A stretch of 64,000 nucleotides of DNA from Cytospora piceicola. Its lineage: Eukaryota; Ascomycota; Sordariomycetes; Diaporthales; Cytosporaceae. The notes under the pieces were generated by a model that did not search any database, was not told where the DNA came from, and saw only the letters and a program-made list of their open reading frames with translations. A program made the position numbers and the translations under genes. Below are positions 10,718-23,677 of the stretch, one piece after another (within the stretch, counting starts at the first letter, position 1; every line of letters begins with the position of its first letter). The stretch lies in the NCBI GenBank assembly GCA_023375675.1, contig JALQBC010000005.1:1116001-1180000 (forward strand), in the 5' to 3' direction.

Positions 10718-13700
10718 CTATCTCCTTCCACCCCTCCCGCCCCTTCCGCCACCCCTTCCACCCCTGGGCTTCATGACCCCGCCCTGCGAAGGCCCCCGGC
10801 GCTTGTCTCCCTCCAGGCCCCTGCGTCCGGGAGCGAAGCCCTTGCCGGACCCGCCCCGGGCGCCCCCACGGCCACGATCACCTCCGCGGAACCCTCCACG
10901 GGGTCCTCCACGACCACCCCCACGGGCACCTCCCCTGCTGAAGGTGGCCTTGACAGCGGCGGTGTCCTTCTCGTCAAGCTCCATCTCATCGTCCTCGTCA
11001 TCATCCCCGCCCTTCTTGTTGTTCCACCTGAGCTTGCCGCGGAGTCCCTTGGTGGGCACATCCTTGCCCTTCAGCGCAGCAACGTATGCGCCCACGCCGC
11101 TCTCGCCAGCCGGAGCACCGTCGATCTCCATCTCGTCACCGCCCTTGTCGTCGCCGAGGATGAGCTTGCCGTCAAGATCGAACTTGGCCTTCGTCCTGGT
11201 GGCGGTGCGCATCTTGACGGGCTTGGTCGACGAGATATTTGCCATCGCCTTGCGATCGAGCAGATCAAGCGGCTCGTCCTCGTCCTCGACGATGTAGGTC
11301 CTGCCCTTCTGCTGGCCCTTCTTCCCCTTGGAACCCGGCTCATCATCAGACTCGTCACCCGAGCCACCCTCGTCCTCGCTGCTGCTGTAGAGCGCCTTGT
11401 CGAATTCGCTGTCAAACGTACGCCTGCCCTTGGTCTGGCCATCCTCCTCCTCGCCGTTTTCTTTGGCAGCATCCTTCTTTCTCTTGGTGCGCTCCTTAGT
11501 CTTGCGGATGTTGTTGATCAACTTGCGGTCGGCCTCGGGGGTGTTCTTGTCCACGACCTCGAACCCAAAGCGACGCATCATGCGCTCCAGGATATGCTTT
11601 ACCTTGGCGCGGAAGTGGCCCTTGTGTTCTTTGCTCCAGATCATGAGGTTGGGGAGGAGCGTCGAGAGTTTTGGCTCGACCAGGTCCCTCGGCAGGCTGA
11701 TGACGCAGATCTTGACGAAGCCCAGGACACTCTTGACGATCTCACGGTTGTTGGATGTCAGGAAGAGGTCCATGGTCTGTACGATCTCTGCGACAGTTGG
11801 TATGCTGAGGGAGTCTCTGAACTCGTAGAGAATGCGGCTGATCGCCGTAATCGAGGCGGAAATCATGTGCGGCGTGCTACCTGCAAGACCGGCACTGACC
11901 ATCGTGAAGAACTCCTCGAGGTTCGCGGTTGCAGACGGAGCATCCTTGGGCATGTGAGGGACCTTGCTGTTGTCGATGATGGCACCGCTAGCTGACTCCA
12001 TCGTCTGTCCGAGGAGGATCAGGAGCTCAAAGGCAGTTGACCTAGCTCGCTCATTTTGCTCTTTGCAACCGATGACTACTTCCGACAGGATGGCTGGTAT
12101 GAAATGCAGCGAGTCGTGAGGGATGAAAGGGACCATAGCAGTGATGGCGGCCAATCTCTCTCGGCGGGCTGGCGCGGAGCACTTCTCTGCGCTTGAGAGG
12201 AGCAAAGTTTGCAACTCGGATTGGCGCTCTTGCAGAGCAATTCTCCCGGACTCGGACTCAGCCAAGCGAGGGATAAGCTTGTAGGCCTTCTTCTGCAGTT
12301 GCGAGTCATCGTCCTTGAGGATGACAACGGAAGAGATTTCGAAGAGGGTCGCAAAGCTTTCTCTGGGCAAGTAGATAGACATGGTGATTACCAGATCCAT
12401 GAGAGTGTGGGTGGTGGACGGCATCTTTTCTCCGCCCTTCTTTGGCTCCTTGTCGGTCTTCGCAGCCTCTTCCTGGAGAGACGATGCCAGCATCTTGCAG
12501 ACTCGGTCGAATGTCTCCATCAGCTCAGCTGAGGGTGTGATGCTCAGGTAGGCATTGATGGTTTGCAGAATGGAGCCGCGCGAATTTGGCAGTGTTTGTC
12601 CGTAAACATTGAACAGGACGGCCAAGAAGTTGCCGGCATAGTTGCCCAGATACTTCAAGTTCTCCTGGGCCTCCTTCTTTGTCACGCGGCTCTGAAGGAT
12701 GAGGTCGTCCTCTTCCTCGATGGTTGCGATGGCCTGGTTGGACTCAACAAGCGCCTTCAATGCCTTGCAGACATCCAGACGAAGGTCGACCTGTTGGTAG
12801 AGGAGATTTGCCAGAAGCTCGGCGAAAGACTGATCAAAGGCTCCGCGAAGATCCAGTGGCAGATCGCAGTACCCAGGCAGAATTGACCAGATCTGGTGAA
12901 CCACGGTTTCGAAGATCTTGATCTCCATGGTCTTCGTGGAACCACTGTGATCCAACACCTTCTGGAACATCATCTCACTCAGAGGCACCAACTCAGATCT
13001 GAAGTGGGCAAGGTTGGTGTTCGCCGCGTAATCTCTCAGTAGTGGCAGCAGCCAAGCCCTGCCTGGCTGGTCTTTGGATGGCTTAGCCAAGTTCAAGGGC
13101 AGAACGCCAAGGACTGCCTCTGGACCCATTGCCCTGATGGCCTTGCCCAAAACTTCATCGGCCTCCTTTTTGTTGGCGAAGGAGTTGCTGCCCCTCATGT
13201 CGCCAATTACCTTGGTTACATTGAGCAGGTAGGGGTGTGCCCTCCACCGGATGCAGTCGAACATGGCTCCCACAACGTTGAAGGTCTCAGCCCAGGCAGC
13301 TTGGTATTTGACACGGAACAGGCCCTCTATTATTTTGACGACCTTTTCCAATGTCTTCTCGTCGTAAATCGAGGGCTCCACGATGACCTGGTTGGGTATG
13401 CAGTTTGCCAAGAAGGACACGAGGCACTCGGATGCCGAAATGCGGATGTTTTCTGAAGGGGACTCGAGGAACTGTGATATCATTTGGAAAAGTTCGGGGA
13501 GTTTCGCGAAAGTGTCTTCTGGCTCTATCTGGGAAGACACATCGTATCCTCGGGACAATATGGCCATCCAGGCGGGCAGGAGTTGTGTGTCGTTGGCGGC
13601 AGGGCGCAGTTCGGTGATAATCTCGAGCAGTCTCGGGAGCTTCGCGGACGCAACCTCGTCTGCGGCCATGCCTTCGAAAATGATTTCGAAGATTTCAAAG

Positions 13701-14547
13701 ATGGCCATAGTCATGTGCTCGTTTCCGGTGCGGGCGATGTTGATGAGAAGCTCGCAGAGAGATTCAATCTTCTTGCTTGGCCACCCACCACTTCCCGAGG
13801 CAATCATCTTGATGAGGTGAAGTGCGTGGATCATACCCGGGTCGTGGACCGTGTCGACAGACTTCTTCTCCTTGCGCGACTGAGAGGCGTTCTCAAAGAT
13901 CTCGGTCAGACTCCGCATCACTGCTTCGGCGCACATGTCCGCTGCTGGGTGGTCGAGTGATGGCGTTGGCGGCGGGTTCTTCAAAACAGTCCTCAAGGCC
14001 TCCTGTGCCCTTTTCCGGACCTTAGGCCGTGGGTCTAATGAAAGGTTCAACAGGCCGGAGACGGCGCTCCGGGGGCCCATCTGTGTAACGGAGAGGTCCC
14101 ATGCCGACGAATCCTGAGCGAGCAGGAGGGACTCCAAACATCCGATCGATGGCCTCAGTAGTGGCGCATCTGCGTCTGGTTGGGAGATGACGGGGGCGAG
14201 GAGTTGGAGAATCTGGGTGAACCTGGCGCGGAGAAGGGGTTGCGGAGTGTAAGGAGTGACGACGTCGAGGAGGTATACGATAGATGTGGCCAGCTCCTTC
14301 TTCTGTCCGAGCAACGCAAGGAGGGCTGCGAAGTATGCCGTCGGTGTGGGCTCGGATTTCTGTTCCTTCAGGGTCGAGTCGACCGCCTGGAGGATAACGA
14401 CCGTCTGAAAAGGAGGCGCATGTTAGTCTGGCGTACAGGGAAGGAATGAGAACGTCAAGAGATGCAGTAACAACACACCTGCTTTTGACTTTGCAGATTC
14501 GGCGACCGGATCTTGTCCAGCTTCTCGGTCAAGGTCGGTGTTGACAT
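10718..14547 (-). CDS. RRP12: RRP12, ribosomal RNA processing HEAT-repeat protein
   Basis: Rrp12 is a nucleolar HEAT/ARM-repeat karyopherin-like factor needed for maturation and export of both ribosomal subunits. Two exons, 14547-14479 and 14404-10718, give 1251 residues. Exon 1 encodes MSTPTLTEKLDKIRSPNLQS, and a GTGTGT donor then joins Q to TVVILQAVDSTLKEQ. The middle of the protein is helical repeat sequence with the NUC173 region. The C-terminal 300 residues are charged (lysine/glutamate tracts, SSSEDEGGSGDESDDE) and end in an RGG-type tail (GGRGGGRGGRGGRR). Because this end is GC-rich and low in complexity, long meaningless antisense frames appear opposite it (10682-11995). A TATCGATA motif lies about 117 bases upstream of the start. 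Confidence 0.94.
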
Positions 14548-17500
14548 CTTGAGATCGGTTTTGAACGGCGAGAGACGTCCAATGCGATCGATGCTCGAGG
14601 ATGCGCTGGGATCCATTCAAAGATCCAAGGCTTCATCAGAAAGTTTTTGGCGGTAGTGGGACTTATCGATAAGACTGGGATGGATTCTGCCGCCCCCTAG
14701 CTAACCCCAAGCGGAAGGCGGCCACCTCGCCAACCAAGCGTCGACCCCGTCTGCCAGTATATAAACCTGCTCAACCTCCCGCCCTTTTACCTGTTTTCCT
14801 TCCCTTTCTCTTCAGCTCTCTTTGCCTTTTGGCTTAGATCAAGTGTAGTATCTGTTCTTTTCAGTTTAATCTCTGAAAGTACTCTACGGAGTACAATCGT
14901 GATTATTCCTATTTTTGTCCTCTGGTGGATGACCCTCTGGGCTTGCCCATGGCCGTCTACCACTGTGTCCTCGGTACCACACTGCCTCCGAGTGACGCGA
15001 CCAATCCTTTTCATTGCAATCGCAGGCTTGCCTACGATGTGACGAAGACGATATCGCATTCCCTGGGGTCTCTGAGAACAATCGTGTTTGATGTCACAGA
15101 ACGCGCTTGATGGTTACTGACACATGCTCTAGCTCCACAATGCTCACGAACCAGGCCAGTCAAGGCTGAGCCTTGAGCCTCACATCCATCAACTGGTGTT
15201 GCCCTCCCTGCTGGTCGAGGGTTTCAATTGTTGCAAAGGATTGCCTGTACTCGTCCAGGTGTCGTCACGTCCCACTCGCCAGTCTGTCTTTGACGCGTAC
15301 TTTGCGTCAACAGTCATTGCTGTGTCGAGTTTGTAGCCACGGGTCCCCGCCATACCAAACGACTTCCTTTACCTTCCCTAATAGCTCAACACTACGACGA
15401 AAGGCATCACTGGGTGCCAGCTTACGAAGTTGCTACGGAGGATGCCATTGCGTTATGACAAGCCTCGTTACGCACAGCTTGCCAACAACTAGTGTCTACG
15501 ATCCTAGCTACCATGGCCGATGGCTTGTCAACGGTATTCGGCATTGGGAGGGCCAAAACCCCAACGGTGGGAGTGACGAGAGGGGATCCTGACGATAGAG
15601 AAGACTTGTGTGGGAAGTGTCAAACGGCCCACCTAAGCTTTCCCATCAAGGACATAGTCAGTGTCTGATGGCGGCGGCGATGTGTTGGATCTGGACCATC
15701 TGGATGACAGCACTTGAGTACAAGTGAGAGTCACTACATATGTACGGCCACTGCACTCAAATCATGCTTACCGTCGCTGAGTGCACCCGTGAAAGAATTG
15801 TTCATCGGCGGAACGCTACTGGTATTCCAGGAGCAACTGTGACTACCTACCTAAGTAGGTATTCTTGGCTACCTAGGTACCGACAGGTATGGACTGCCCA
15901 TCTGGGCATCGCGGTTGGCGTCCCCCGAAGCGGTGTATCGCTTGCGTATCCGAATGAATTATTTAGTGAAGTGCTTCTGGTGAAGCGAATTCTCGTGTTG
16001 CTTGGCAAACGCGCGTCTCTCGGGTCAACAGCCTTTGCTACACTATCCAGGCGATGTTCTTTTCCAAAGACCAGGCCTCGCCCGGGGTCAGCGAGACGAA
16101 CCCTTCTTGGTTATCTCGGGTCTATTTCACTCCGGGCGGCTTCTGTAGCCCAACGTATGCCGAGAGGCTTCCCGCCTCGTCCTTCTACGATCGATCTTGC
16201 ATAAGAGGTAAGGCATCTTTCAAGATGCTCACCCTTCACGGGCATTGTTGGGTTGAGGCGAAGAACATGCTCTCAAAAAGCTTCAAATCGGGTGCTCCAA
16301 ACCTGAAGATCACAACGGTACAGGGTGCTACTGCGGCATCTTTCTCTGTTGTTGGTTCAATCTAAGACGGCTTATTAGCTAAGGAAAGGACTGAATATAA
16401 GTACCTAGGTAGTATAATACTTACAGTCTGCCTTAGGATCTAGTCGTACCTACCTAGGTAGGTACTTTGAGTGCGTCTTCCAGAAGGGAGTTGATAGACT
16501 CCGCACCCCAGTCTTTACTAGCGAAGGTGTGGTACACTGATAGCCTACAGAGCAGTATCCTACAGAGCAGTATCCTAAAGACCAGTATCCCATAGCGTAC
16601 AATCCGATAACCTGTTATTAACATAGTATCCCACAACTTAGGATTCTACATATGACCCAATAGACTGCAGCCCGATCTTTCAAACCTTCAATGTACACCG
16701 CGAGTCCGGCTGTCTGTCGCCTCTACCTCGGCGTCAAAATTGGATATCGAAGTCTGGATATCTTATGGGCTCGCCGTGGTCGAAGGGATCGCGGTTGCGT
16801 AAACAGAGTCATCATAGGCCAGCCGCTTGCACCTGGGGATAACTCGTAGTTTGAACTTGGATCGAATAAAGGATGTAAAAGGGTTGATGTCTGTGCCGCA
16901 TGTGAGTAGAACGCCCTTATGCAGCAAATATATTTGGTGACTGGACAGCTTCGGCGTCGACGCTGAAAAGAACTCCAAGCATCCTTCATGTACTCGCCAC
17001 GGGAATGGCTTCTCTTGACGAGCTTCCTCAAACTTATCAATAACATGTTCCCATTCTCGCCTTTTTTTTATATATCCAAATTCGCTCCTGAAGCACTCTC
17101 TTCACTCTATCATCACCTTGACTTCGTGGTGATATACCGTCCTCCTTATGACTAACCTGAAAGATTAGTTCTTGCGTCTAGTCGTTCGTTGAGGGGTATA
17201 CTCGAATGACATGCGAAATCTCTGTTTGGAAGTCCACCCAATTTGATCCCGTGTCTGGTTCTCCCCAATGTGAGTACGCGGTGGCACGTTCTTCTCACCT
17301 GCCTGCCCCTTGTAGTCCTCATATGTTGTTCCGTGCCTACCACCAGTGAAAACCCTGGGGCATCCACGATCTATCTCTCATCTGGTACGAGCAAGCTCTT
17401 ATTAAGGCCGTGAGCGTTTCGCCGCCTCGCTGTTCATCGCGTGTCCCTCTGTCGACCTGTCCACAACTCGTGCCACATAGGCAATGATATGATGGACGCC

Positions 17501-18020
17501 TTGATAGCTGGGCAGCGTCTCCCCATCTTGGGGCTGATCATAACACTACTGAACTTGGATATTACAGAACGGTAAAGGGATTTGGTCAAACCACTTCTGT
17601 ATTCATCCTCATGTCTGTCTCAACATGGGCTATCCCATGTCTGCCAGCCGTCGACAGACAACTGCTCCCAGCGTTACCCACCCTAGGTAAAGGTCTTAAC
17701 GGGATATCAAATATACATAATAAAAAAAAGCAAGAACGAAAAGCAAAACCGAGCCTAACCCCCAAGCCTGGTGAGAACTCCCTCGCCCAGTTTGATCCTG
17801 GCCTCCCACTCGCCATAAAACGCCGTGATATCAAGACCAAGAGCCCAGATCGGGGTGCTCATGGAAATCACAAACCAAGTCCGAAATCCAGTATAAAAAG
17901 AACCCAGTTTTCCTATCCCCTTATGCACATGAGCCGGGTCCTCTGGGGCAGCCGGACTGATCTCGATGTACAGATATCAACCCGTCCCTCACGAATACCG
18001 GAGAAAACCCCTTCGCCCCG
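14548..18020. other. 3.5 kb intergenic region without a recognisable gene
   Basis: Between the RRP12 start and the bHLH gene 3' end. I see TATCGATA at 14664-14671, a CT-rich tract near 14770-14830, CTACGGAGTA at about 14883, CCTAGGTA palindromes at 15846-15882 and 16404-16465, and a 15-base triplicate at 16546-16590. Open frames such as 15173-15592 (+) and 15740-16204 (+) have no recognisable motif. The stretch could hold a non-coding transcript or a lineage-specific gene, but nothing in the sequence proves it. Confidence 0.4.
16546..16590. repeat. 15-base tandem repeat, three copies
   Basis: Two exact copies of TACAGAGCAGTATCC are followed by a third with two changes (TAAAGACCAGTATCC). The unit length is constant at 15 bases. 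Confidence 0.85.
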
Positions 18021-19592
18021 CTAAAGCTGGGCCATCTGCGCCTTGAGCGCCTCGTTGCCGTCCAGCAAGTCCTGGAGCCAGGCGACCGTGGCCTCGAGCA
18101 TGGCGCTCTTGCTCGGGTTCCCACCCTTGATGTCGGGTACGATATAGCTGAGGTTCTCGAAGCCGACCTGGATGACCTTCCGTCGTTTCTTCTCGCTGTT
18201 GATGTGATTCTCCCTCTTTTGGTCCTCGGTAAGGTTTTCCCTCTTCACAGCTGCGGACGACTTCCTTCTCTTTCCGCCCGCCCCTTCTGCGCTTGGCGAG
18301 TTGGAGACCTCGCCTTTCTGCTTTCGTTTCCGTGCCGAGGTCTTCGATACTGCTGACTGGGGTTCCTCCTCGTCATCGTCTTCCTCATCCCGTTTGCTGC
18401 TCTTCCGCCACTTCCTCGTACCGTCTCCATTCGCCTCGACCTTGATTGGCGGGGGAGCACGGGTGTTAGGGTTGAAGGATGGCTCCTCGCCATCAAAGAC
18501 AGGACTGGGCGGCCGCGTAGTATTGGCGCTACTGGACAATCTTATGGCGTTCAAGTACCGCAGGCGGTCTTGTTGAATAGCTTCCGTGCTCTCCTTCTCA
18601 CTGGGCGGGACGAAGGGGCGGCCTTTGATGCTGAAGTTCTGATCGGTGCCATACTGCAAGTCTATGGGCGCAGGTGGTGGTGCGCTTTGCCGGTGATTTG
18701 GTTGAGCTTCTGGTCCGTAAATCCATGTAGCGAGAACCGCTTCCTGCTCAGCGGCATGGGTGGACTGGGACATGCGCCGCCCTTCTTGCCTGAACTCGTT
18801 CCAATGTTGGTGCCTCGGATGGCCCACGGGAGGGCCCATGGCACTCGTCTTTTGTGGGCCACTTGAGAACGTAGGCTCGTGTTGGACACTGTGTGATCGA
18901 CTATGAGATCCACCTTGCATGAGACTATTCGCAGCTTCTAGAACGTCAGCAGATGGCTGCTGGTGATCAATGGGGTGCTGATGCACGGGCGAAGCAAGCG
19001 GGGCGCCCGGTGCATTATACGTATGAGGAGGTGCACTTGTTAGGGGCGCGGCGGTAGACCGTGGATGTCCCGTATGCGTAAATGTATCTGGTGCCGTCGC
19101 CGCAGGAGCAGCGGGAGCAAGTAAGGAGTCTGCCGCCGAGAAGGGCTGAGGCGCGGCGGCCTGGAAGAAAGAATTGTTGTACAGGTTGTCGGGTGGCATG
19201 GGTATGTGAGGCTGTAGGCCAAAAGACGTGGCCGTGCCCATCAACGAAGGAGGCATCATCCAGTCGTCGCCTGTAATTCCTTCGCCAAAGTTATGTTCGC
19301 CATAGGCGTTCGAGGTCATAGCAGCCAACATGCTTGCCAATCCGTTCGTCTCGGCCGTGGTGAGGATAGGGTTGCCAGGAGCTGGTTCGGGCGGCGGACC
19401 GGGGAGGACACCGAAAATAGAAGAGTCTGAGGTCGGATCTTCGGAAAGATCTGTAATACACATTGTCAGTCTTTGACACTTCCCAGAAAAAAATCAAGCT
19501 TCACGTCGGACACAGAGAAACGTACAACCAAAAGGCAGTCTGCCGTTTGGCGGCTGCGATGAACCCATTCTGGGACGCTGAACGGCCAGCAT
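18021..19592 (-). CDS. bHLH transcription factor
   Basis: Two exons, 19592-19526 and 19450-18021, give 498 residues. A GTACGT donor and a TATTACAG acceptor join NGRLPFG to YLSEDPTSD. A second in-frame ATG at 19568 (MGSSQPPNGR) is an equally good start. The first 400 residues are disordered (Pro, Ser, His, Ala rich) with an acidic run DEEDDDEEE. The basic helix-loop-helix forms the very C-terminus (about 427-498). Its basic region NHINSEKKRRK shows the His-Glu-Arg pattern (H, +4 E, +8 R) of class B factors that bind CACGTG. It resembles fungal Ino4/Myc-like factors, but I cannot assign a named orthologue. The long upstream gap suggests extended regulation. Confidence 0.85.
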
Positions 19593-21549
19593 GGGTGCGT
19601 TCTGTATAAGGAAGAGTACCGATTATGGATAACGAGTGTTTGAGAGAGCAGCAGCAGTATGGCGACTCCGTATTTGCAGAAGCCGAATTGCCCAAGGGGA
19701 CTCGGGAGGTGGGCAGGCACTTGTGATTCCGTAGCGATGTCAAGCACCGACGGTGTGCGGCATGGCGGGACAGTGGAGAAAGGTGGATGGATGGTGTGTT
19801 GGAAGTTTCGGAGCTGGTCTAAGACGATGCTGGAGTTGTAGGTTCGGGGCTATGTCCACAGCAATATTGGTCAAGGGCTTATGTTGGATCGAAGGTGTTG
19901 CGACTATTGTTCTGTTCGGTATTTTGGTTGACAATGGGTTTGTTGTACAGGGTGTTATACAGTGGAGTAGTACTCGGATTGACCATGCGAAGCGACGGAA
20001 AGGAGCAGCGGTGCTGCTCGGCCGAGCGACCCAGACTTGCTATCTCCTCCTTTCTTGATGTGACTGCTGTGCAAGCAGTCTCGAATTTGACAGTGTCGTC
20101 GCCTCGAGACGGTGAAGGCTGTTAGTATGCATTACCAGCCCAAGGGCACGCGTCGTACGGGATATTGGAGGGCGGCTGTTGAGGGGCGCTGTTGAAATAT
20201 TGAGATCATCTAAAGGGCCCCGTAGAACGCCCTTTGAGAAGGAAACGAAACGTCTGAGAATGGAAGAAGAAAGGCCAGAGTCGTGGTGGATGCATGTAGC
20301 ACTAGAAGCAGTGTGCACTAAGCAAGCTTCAAAGGGTAAGAGTGAGAGTACCACAGTAGATATCTAATGTGCATGTCCCCGCCTGACTCGGAACCGTGAA
20401 GCTGCACCACACGAAGTTCTCTGTCACCCCGTTATATGCATTACTGGGGTCATGTGGGGAAGATATGCCCTAAATGAAGCCCCTGAAGCAGACACTATAA
20501 GGTGTCTGAGACCCTGTTTCTGTGGTAAGACGGCTTAGTTGGATATTCGTACTGATATTCACCAATCCTGTTAGTGACGTTCCTTTTTTTGTGGCCCTCG
20601 TTTTCACATGTCAGAATGGCACACCACGACAGAAGCTCACCCCGGTTCATTTCACTTGGGTTGGTGCACTAACTTACCGTGGAAGGTGTCGTGTCTTGAA
20701 GTATCACAATGGTGGGCAAACAGGCATAAATCTAATTTGAGGAGGTAAAAGCTGCTGTGGCGGATGACGAATGAATGATACAGAACCCGTGGTTTTCTCT
20801 TGTATAAAAATAGACAGTATTCTCTGTGTGGGAAGAATAAAGGCCGGTAGCAACATTGAATGAGTGACAACAAGCGAGTGACAAGATTAGCCATAAACCT
20901 CTCTTCCACTTCCGGAATAAGTCGGCTAGGCTGCCCTGATATACTGTGGCAGTGTGGTATAGTGTAGGAACCAAATATATATCCATTTTGCTTTGCAGAG
21001 CAAACCTGGAGGCAGACACACCCTCGATAATAGGGAAAAGGGGTGCCGAGGTAATTGTGTCGATGGTGTTTCTCTTTCTGTCACGGCCACCGTTTCCATG
21101 TTCTTCACCAGCGTCGCATCTCGTCTTCCAGATCTCCTATATGTCCAAGCTCGTCTGACCCGAGCATTTAACCATATCTCATCCGCAACACACAAACATA
21201 CATCACAGTATCGCAAGCTCCGCTGAGGACCTTCCAGCTTCCAAGGACTGAAGACACTCCGCATAGACCTTGGCACTCACTGTCTGTGTGTTGCTAAACC
21301 GGTCTTCTATGGAACCAATCAATGCATGACCTGTCTTCGCTGCCAATCCTTTATGTCTCAACAACACAAGCGAACCGTGGTGTCTGAGACACATCTCTCC
21401 AACCTTTTCCTCTTTCCCGGTTGATATGCTGTTTTGTAGCATTACAATATTGTCATCCGGGTCTAGAACCGCACAGGTGTAGCTGACCGTACACAGTACA
21501 AGGGACGCGTCACCCTGAGATTCCCTCACATCTCGCTGTCACATGTCAC
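19593..21549. other. 2 kb promoter-side region of the bHLH gene, no gene seen
   Basis: Divergent space between the bHLH gene and the TMEM135-like gene. Short frames on both strands (for example 20040-20354 and 21203-21529, both -) lack domains, signal peptides or composition that would support a protein. It probably holds long 5' leaders and promoters. Confidence 0.4.
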
Positions 21550-23311
21550 ATGTCACATCCCGTTCAACCTTGCGACTCACGATTGCCATTGTACTCCCAA
21601 CATTCGCCAATGGCATCGTCGCCACTGTTGTCTTTGAACGTTGCTACAATCCGAAGCAGATCAGGACCGACAGGATGGGATAGAAATGTCCCTCCGTTGT
21701 TAAGGCCACTTATTCGCGCCTACTTCCTGGGTTACGCCTTCTCCGTTGGGCCTCGCCTGCTGGCCTTGGTTCTTCACCATATTTTGTCGCTTGCTCGGAA
21801 GCGACCCAGTGACGCCAATGGCAATGCGCAGAAGACACCAAGGCTTCCGTTCGTGGAGGCGATGAGGAAGACGCTGCTTGCCGGGCTTGAGTGGCAACGC
21901 TTCCCTGCTTTCTGCGCTGCTCTTGTTGGGGGCAGCACTCTGCTTCAGGTAAACACATCATTGTTAATGGTGACATCTGTATCCCTAGCTACCATGCGCT
22001 GACTTCGTCGTTCCTTTGTAGCTCGTCCTTCATAAGGCTCTTTCTCGAGTCTTGAAAGGTCTATCAAGGACAACAAGGACGAGGTTAGTCTACGCGAGCC
22101 CTACCAAGTGTACCAAACCATGGCATTATTCTGTCATATTCTATCAAGATTCGAACTGCCCATGCTAATTCATGACGAATGTATCTAGACTCTCAAGATG
22201 GGTTTCTACCTTTATAGCGGCATGGCTCAGCCTGCAGATGCTACAATCTAAACAAAGCATCCCATCCAGCACCACACTCGCTACAGCCTCAGCACCTCGA
22301 CCATCACCCGAGTCAGATCATCCGCCAAAGCCCCAAACAGGACGCACTCTCGACCTGACACTTTTCGCCGCAACACGCGCCCTAGACGTGGTGATAGGAG
22401 AACTCTGGTCCCTGCGCCAAAGCCGCCCTCCCGCCGGCACCACCGCCAAGACCATCGACCTCCTCGCCTCCAGACTCACCGACCCGCTCATCTTCGCCAC
22501 CTCCTCCGCGCTGGTCATGTGGAGCTGGGTGTACGCCCCGTCCTCCCTCCCCCGCGCCTACAACAAGTGGATCGCCAGCGCCGCCTCCATCGACGAGCGC
22601 CTCGTCGTCGCGCTCCAGCGGGTCCGCGGCGGTGCCATCCGCTACGGCCAAGAGGGGCAGGCGGCGCTCCTCCGGGGCATGTGCGAGGACTTCGGCTGGC
22701 CGGCGGAGTGGGGCGACCCGGCCGTGAGCATCCCGTTCCCGTGCGAGATGGTCCACATGGGCGCCGGCCCGTCGTGCGAGCTGCACGCCCTGAGCAGGCT
22801 CGGGAGGGCCTGGCTGTGGAGCATGCGGACCTACCTGCCGCTGCAGCTCGCCGTCCTGTCCCTGCGGGCGAGGACGTCGAGGAATCTCAGACGGGATCTT
22901 GCCCGGGCTTTCCTCTCGGCGTCGCGGTCGTCGGCCTTCTTGGGGGCCTTCATCGCGCTGTTCTACTACGGGGTGTGTCTGGCGCGCACGCGCCTCGGCC
23001 CTCGCATCCTCGGCAAGGACGTCAGTGCCAGGCAGAAGATTGACGGCGGGCTATGCGTCGGGGCGGGGTGTTTCCTGTGCGGGTGGAGCATCCTGCTAGA
23101 GCCGCCCAGCAGGAGGAAGGAGCTCGCGCTGTTCGTCGCCCCGAGGGCGCTCGCGACCGTCTTGCCGCGGAGGTACGACGCTGATAAGCAGTGGCGGGAG
23201 ACGCTTGTCTTCGCAGCCAGCACGGCCGTGGTGTTTACCTGCGCGCTGGAGAACAAGAGGAGAGTCCGGGGCGTCCTCGGGGGAGTGTTGAGGATCGTGC
23301 TTGCTGTGTAG
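21550..23311 (+). CDS. TMEM135-like multi-pass membrane protein
   Basis: Three exons, 21550-21948, 22022-22083 and 22189-23311, give 527 residues. The splice joins are LLQ to LVLHKALSR and RTR to LSRWVSTF. The protein resembles the fungal TMEM135 N-terminal family: LIRAYFLGYAFSVGPRLLALVL near the N-terminus, several hydrophobic segments, and a cysteine-bearing stretch at about residues 235-260 (GMCEDFGWPAEW, then FPCEMVHMG). In animals TMEM135 is linked to peroxisomes and mitochondrial dynamics, and similar roles here are inference. Start choice is uncertain: ATG at 21610 (MASSPLLSL) lies 20 codons inside, and an ATG at 21543 opens an overlapping frame just upstream. Confidence 0.75.
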
Positions 23312-23677
23312 ATATTGGTATTGGCCGGGGTCTATAGTGACAAGGATGGAGGTGGCTGTGGGACGGATTGGGGCAATAATCGGAGTGACATTAGTCGAAA
23401 GTGAATCTTCGATTTCACAACCTTGGAAGTTATTGCTGACACGACTAGCTTCACACTGAGCCCATGTGTCCGAAGCGTTATCAGACGACTGAGTTCCCGA
23501 CTCCCCTGAACCGCAAATCTTGCTGGACAATAGCGGACATAAGAGGCGGAGCACATATTCGTCAGGCAGGGTAGAATAGTGAAGACTTTAATCCATTGTT
23601 TGGGACCGAGACCGAGTGATAACTTCATTATTAGCAAATGAGACTCGAGAGTAATTAAGAATAGCTCCCTCAATACT
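23312..23677. other. Convergent 3' region between TMEM135-like gene and GET2
   Basis: A 366-base 3'-to-3' gap, AT-richer than the flanking exons, presumably with both polyadenylation sites. Nothing else seen. Confidence 0.45.

Noticed and set aside
10682..11995. 437-codon plus-strand open frame
   Set aside because: It is antisense to the GC-rich, low-complexity C-terminal end of RRP12, and the translated sequence shows only Leu/Ala/Pro-rich shadow composition.
15173..16204. Two plus-strand frames of about 140-150 codons
   Set aside because: No recognisable motif; one runs through CCTAGGTA palindromes, which elsewhere are strictly non-coding.
22148..22162. AGATTCGAACTG, similar to a tRNA B-box complement
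   Set aside because: It is inside intron 2 of the TMEM135-like gene, and no A-box or cloverleaf can be formed around it.
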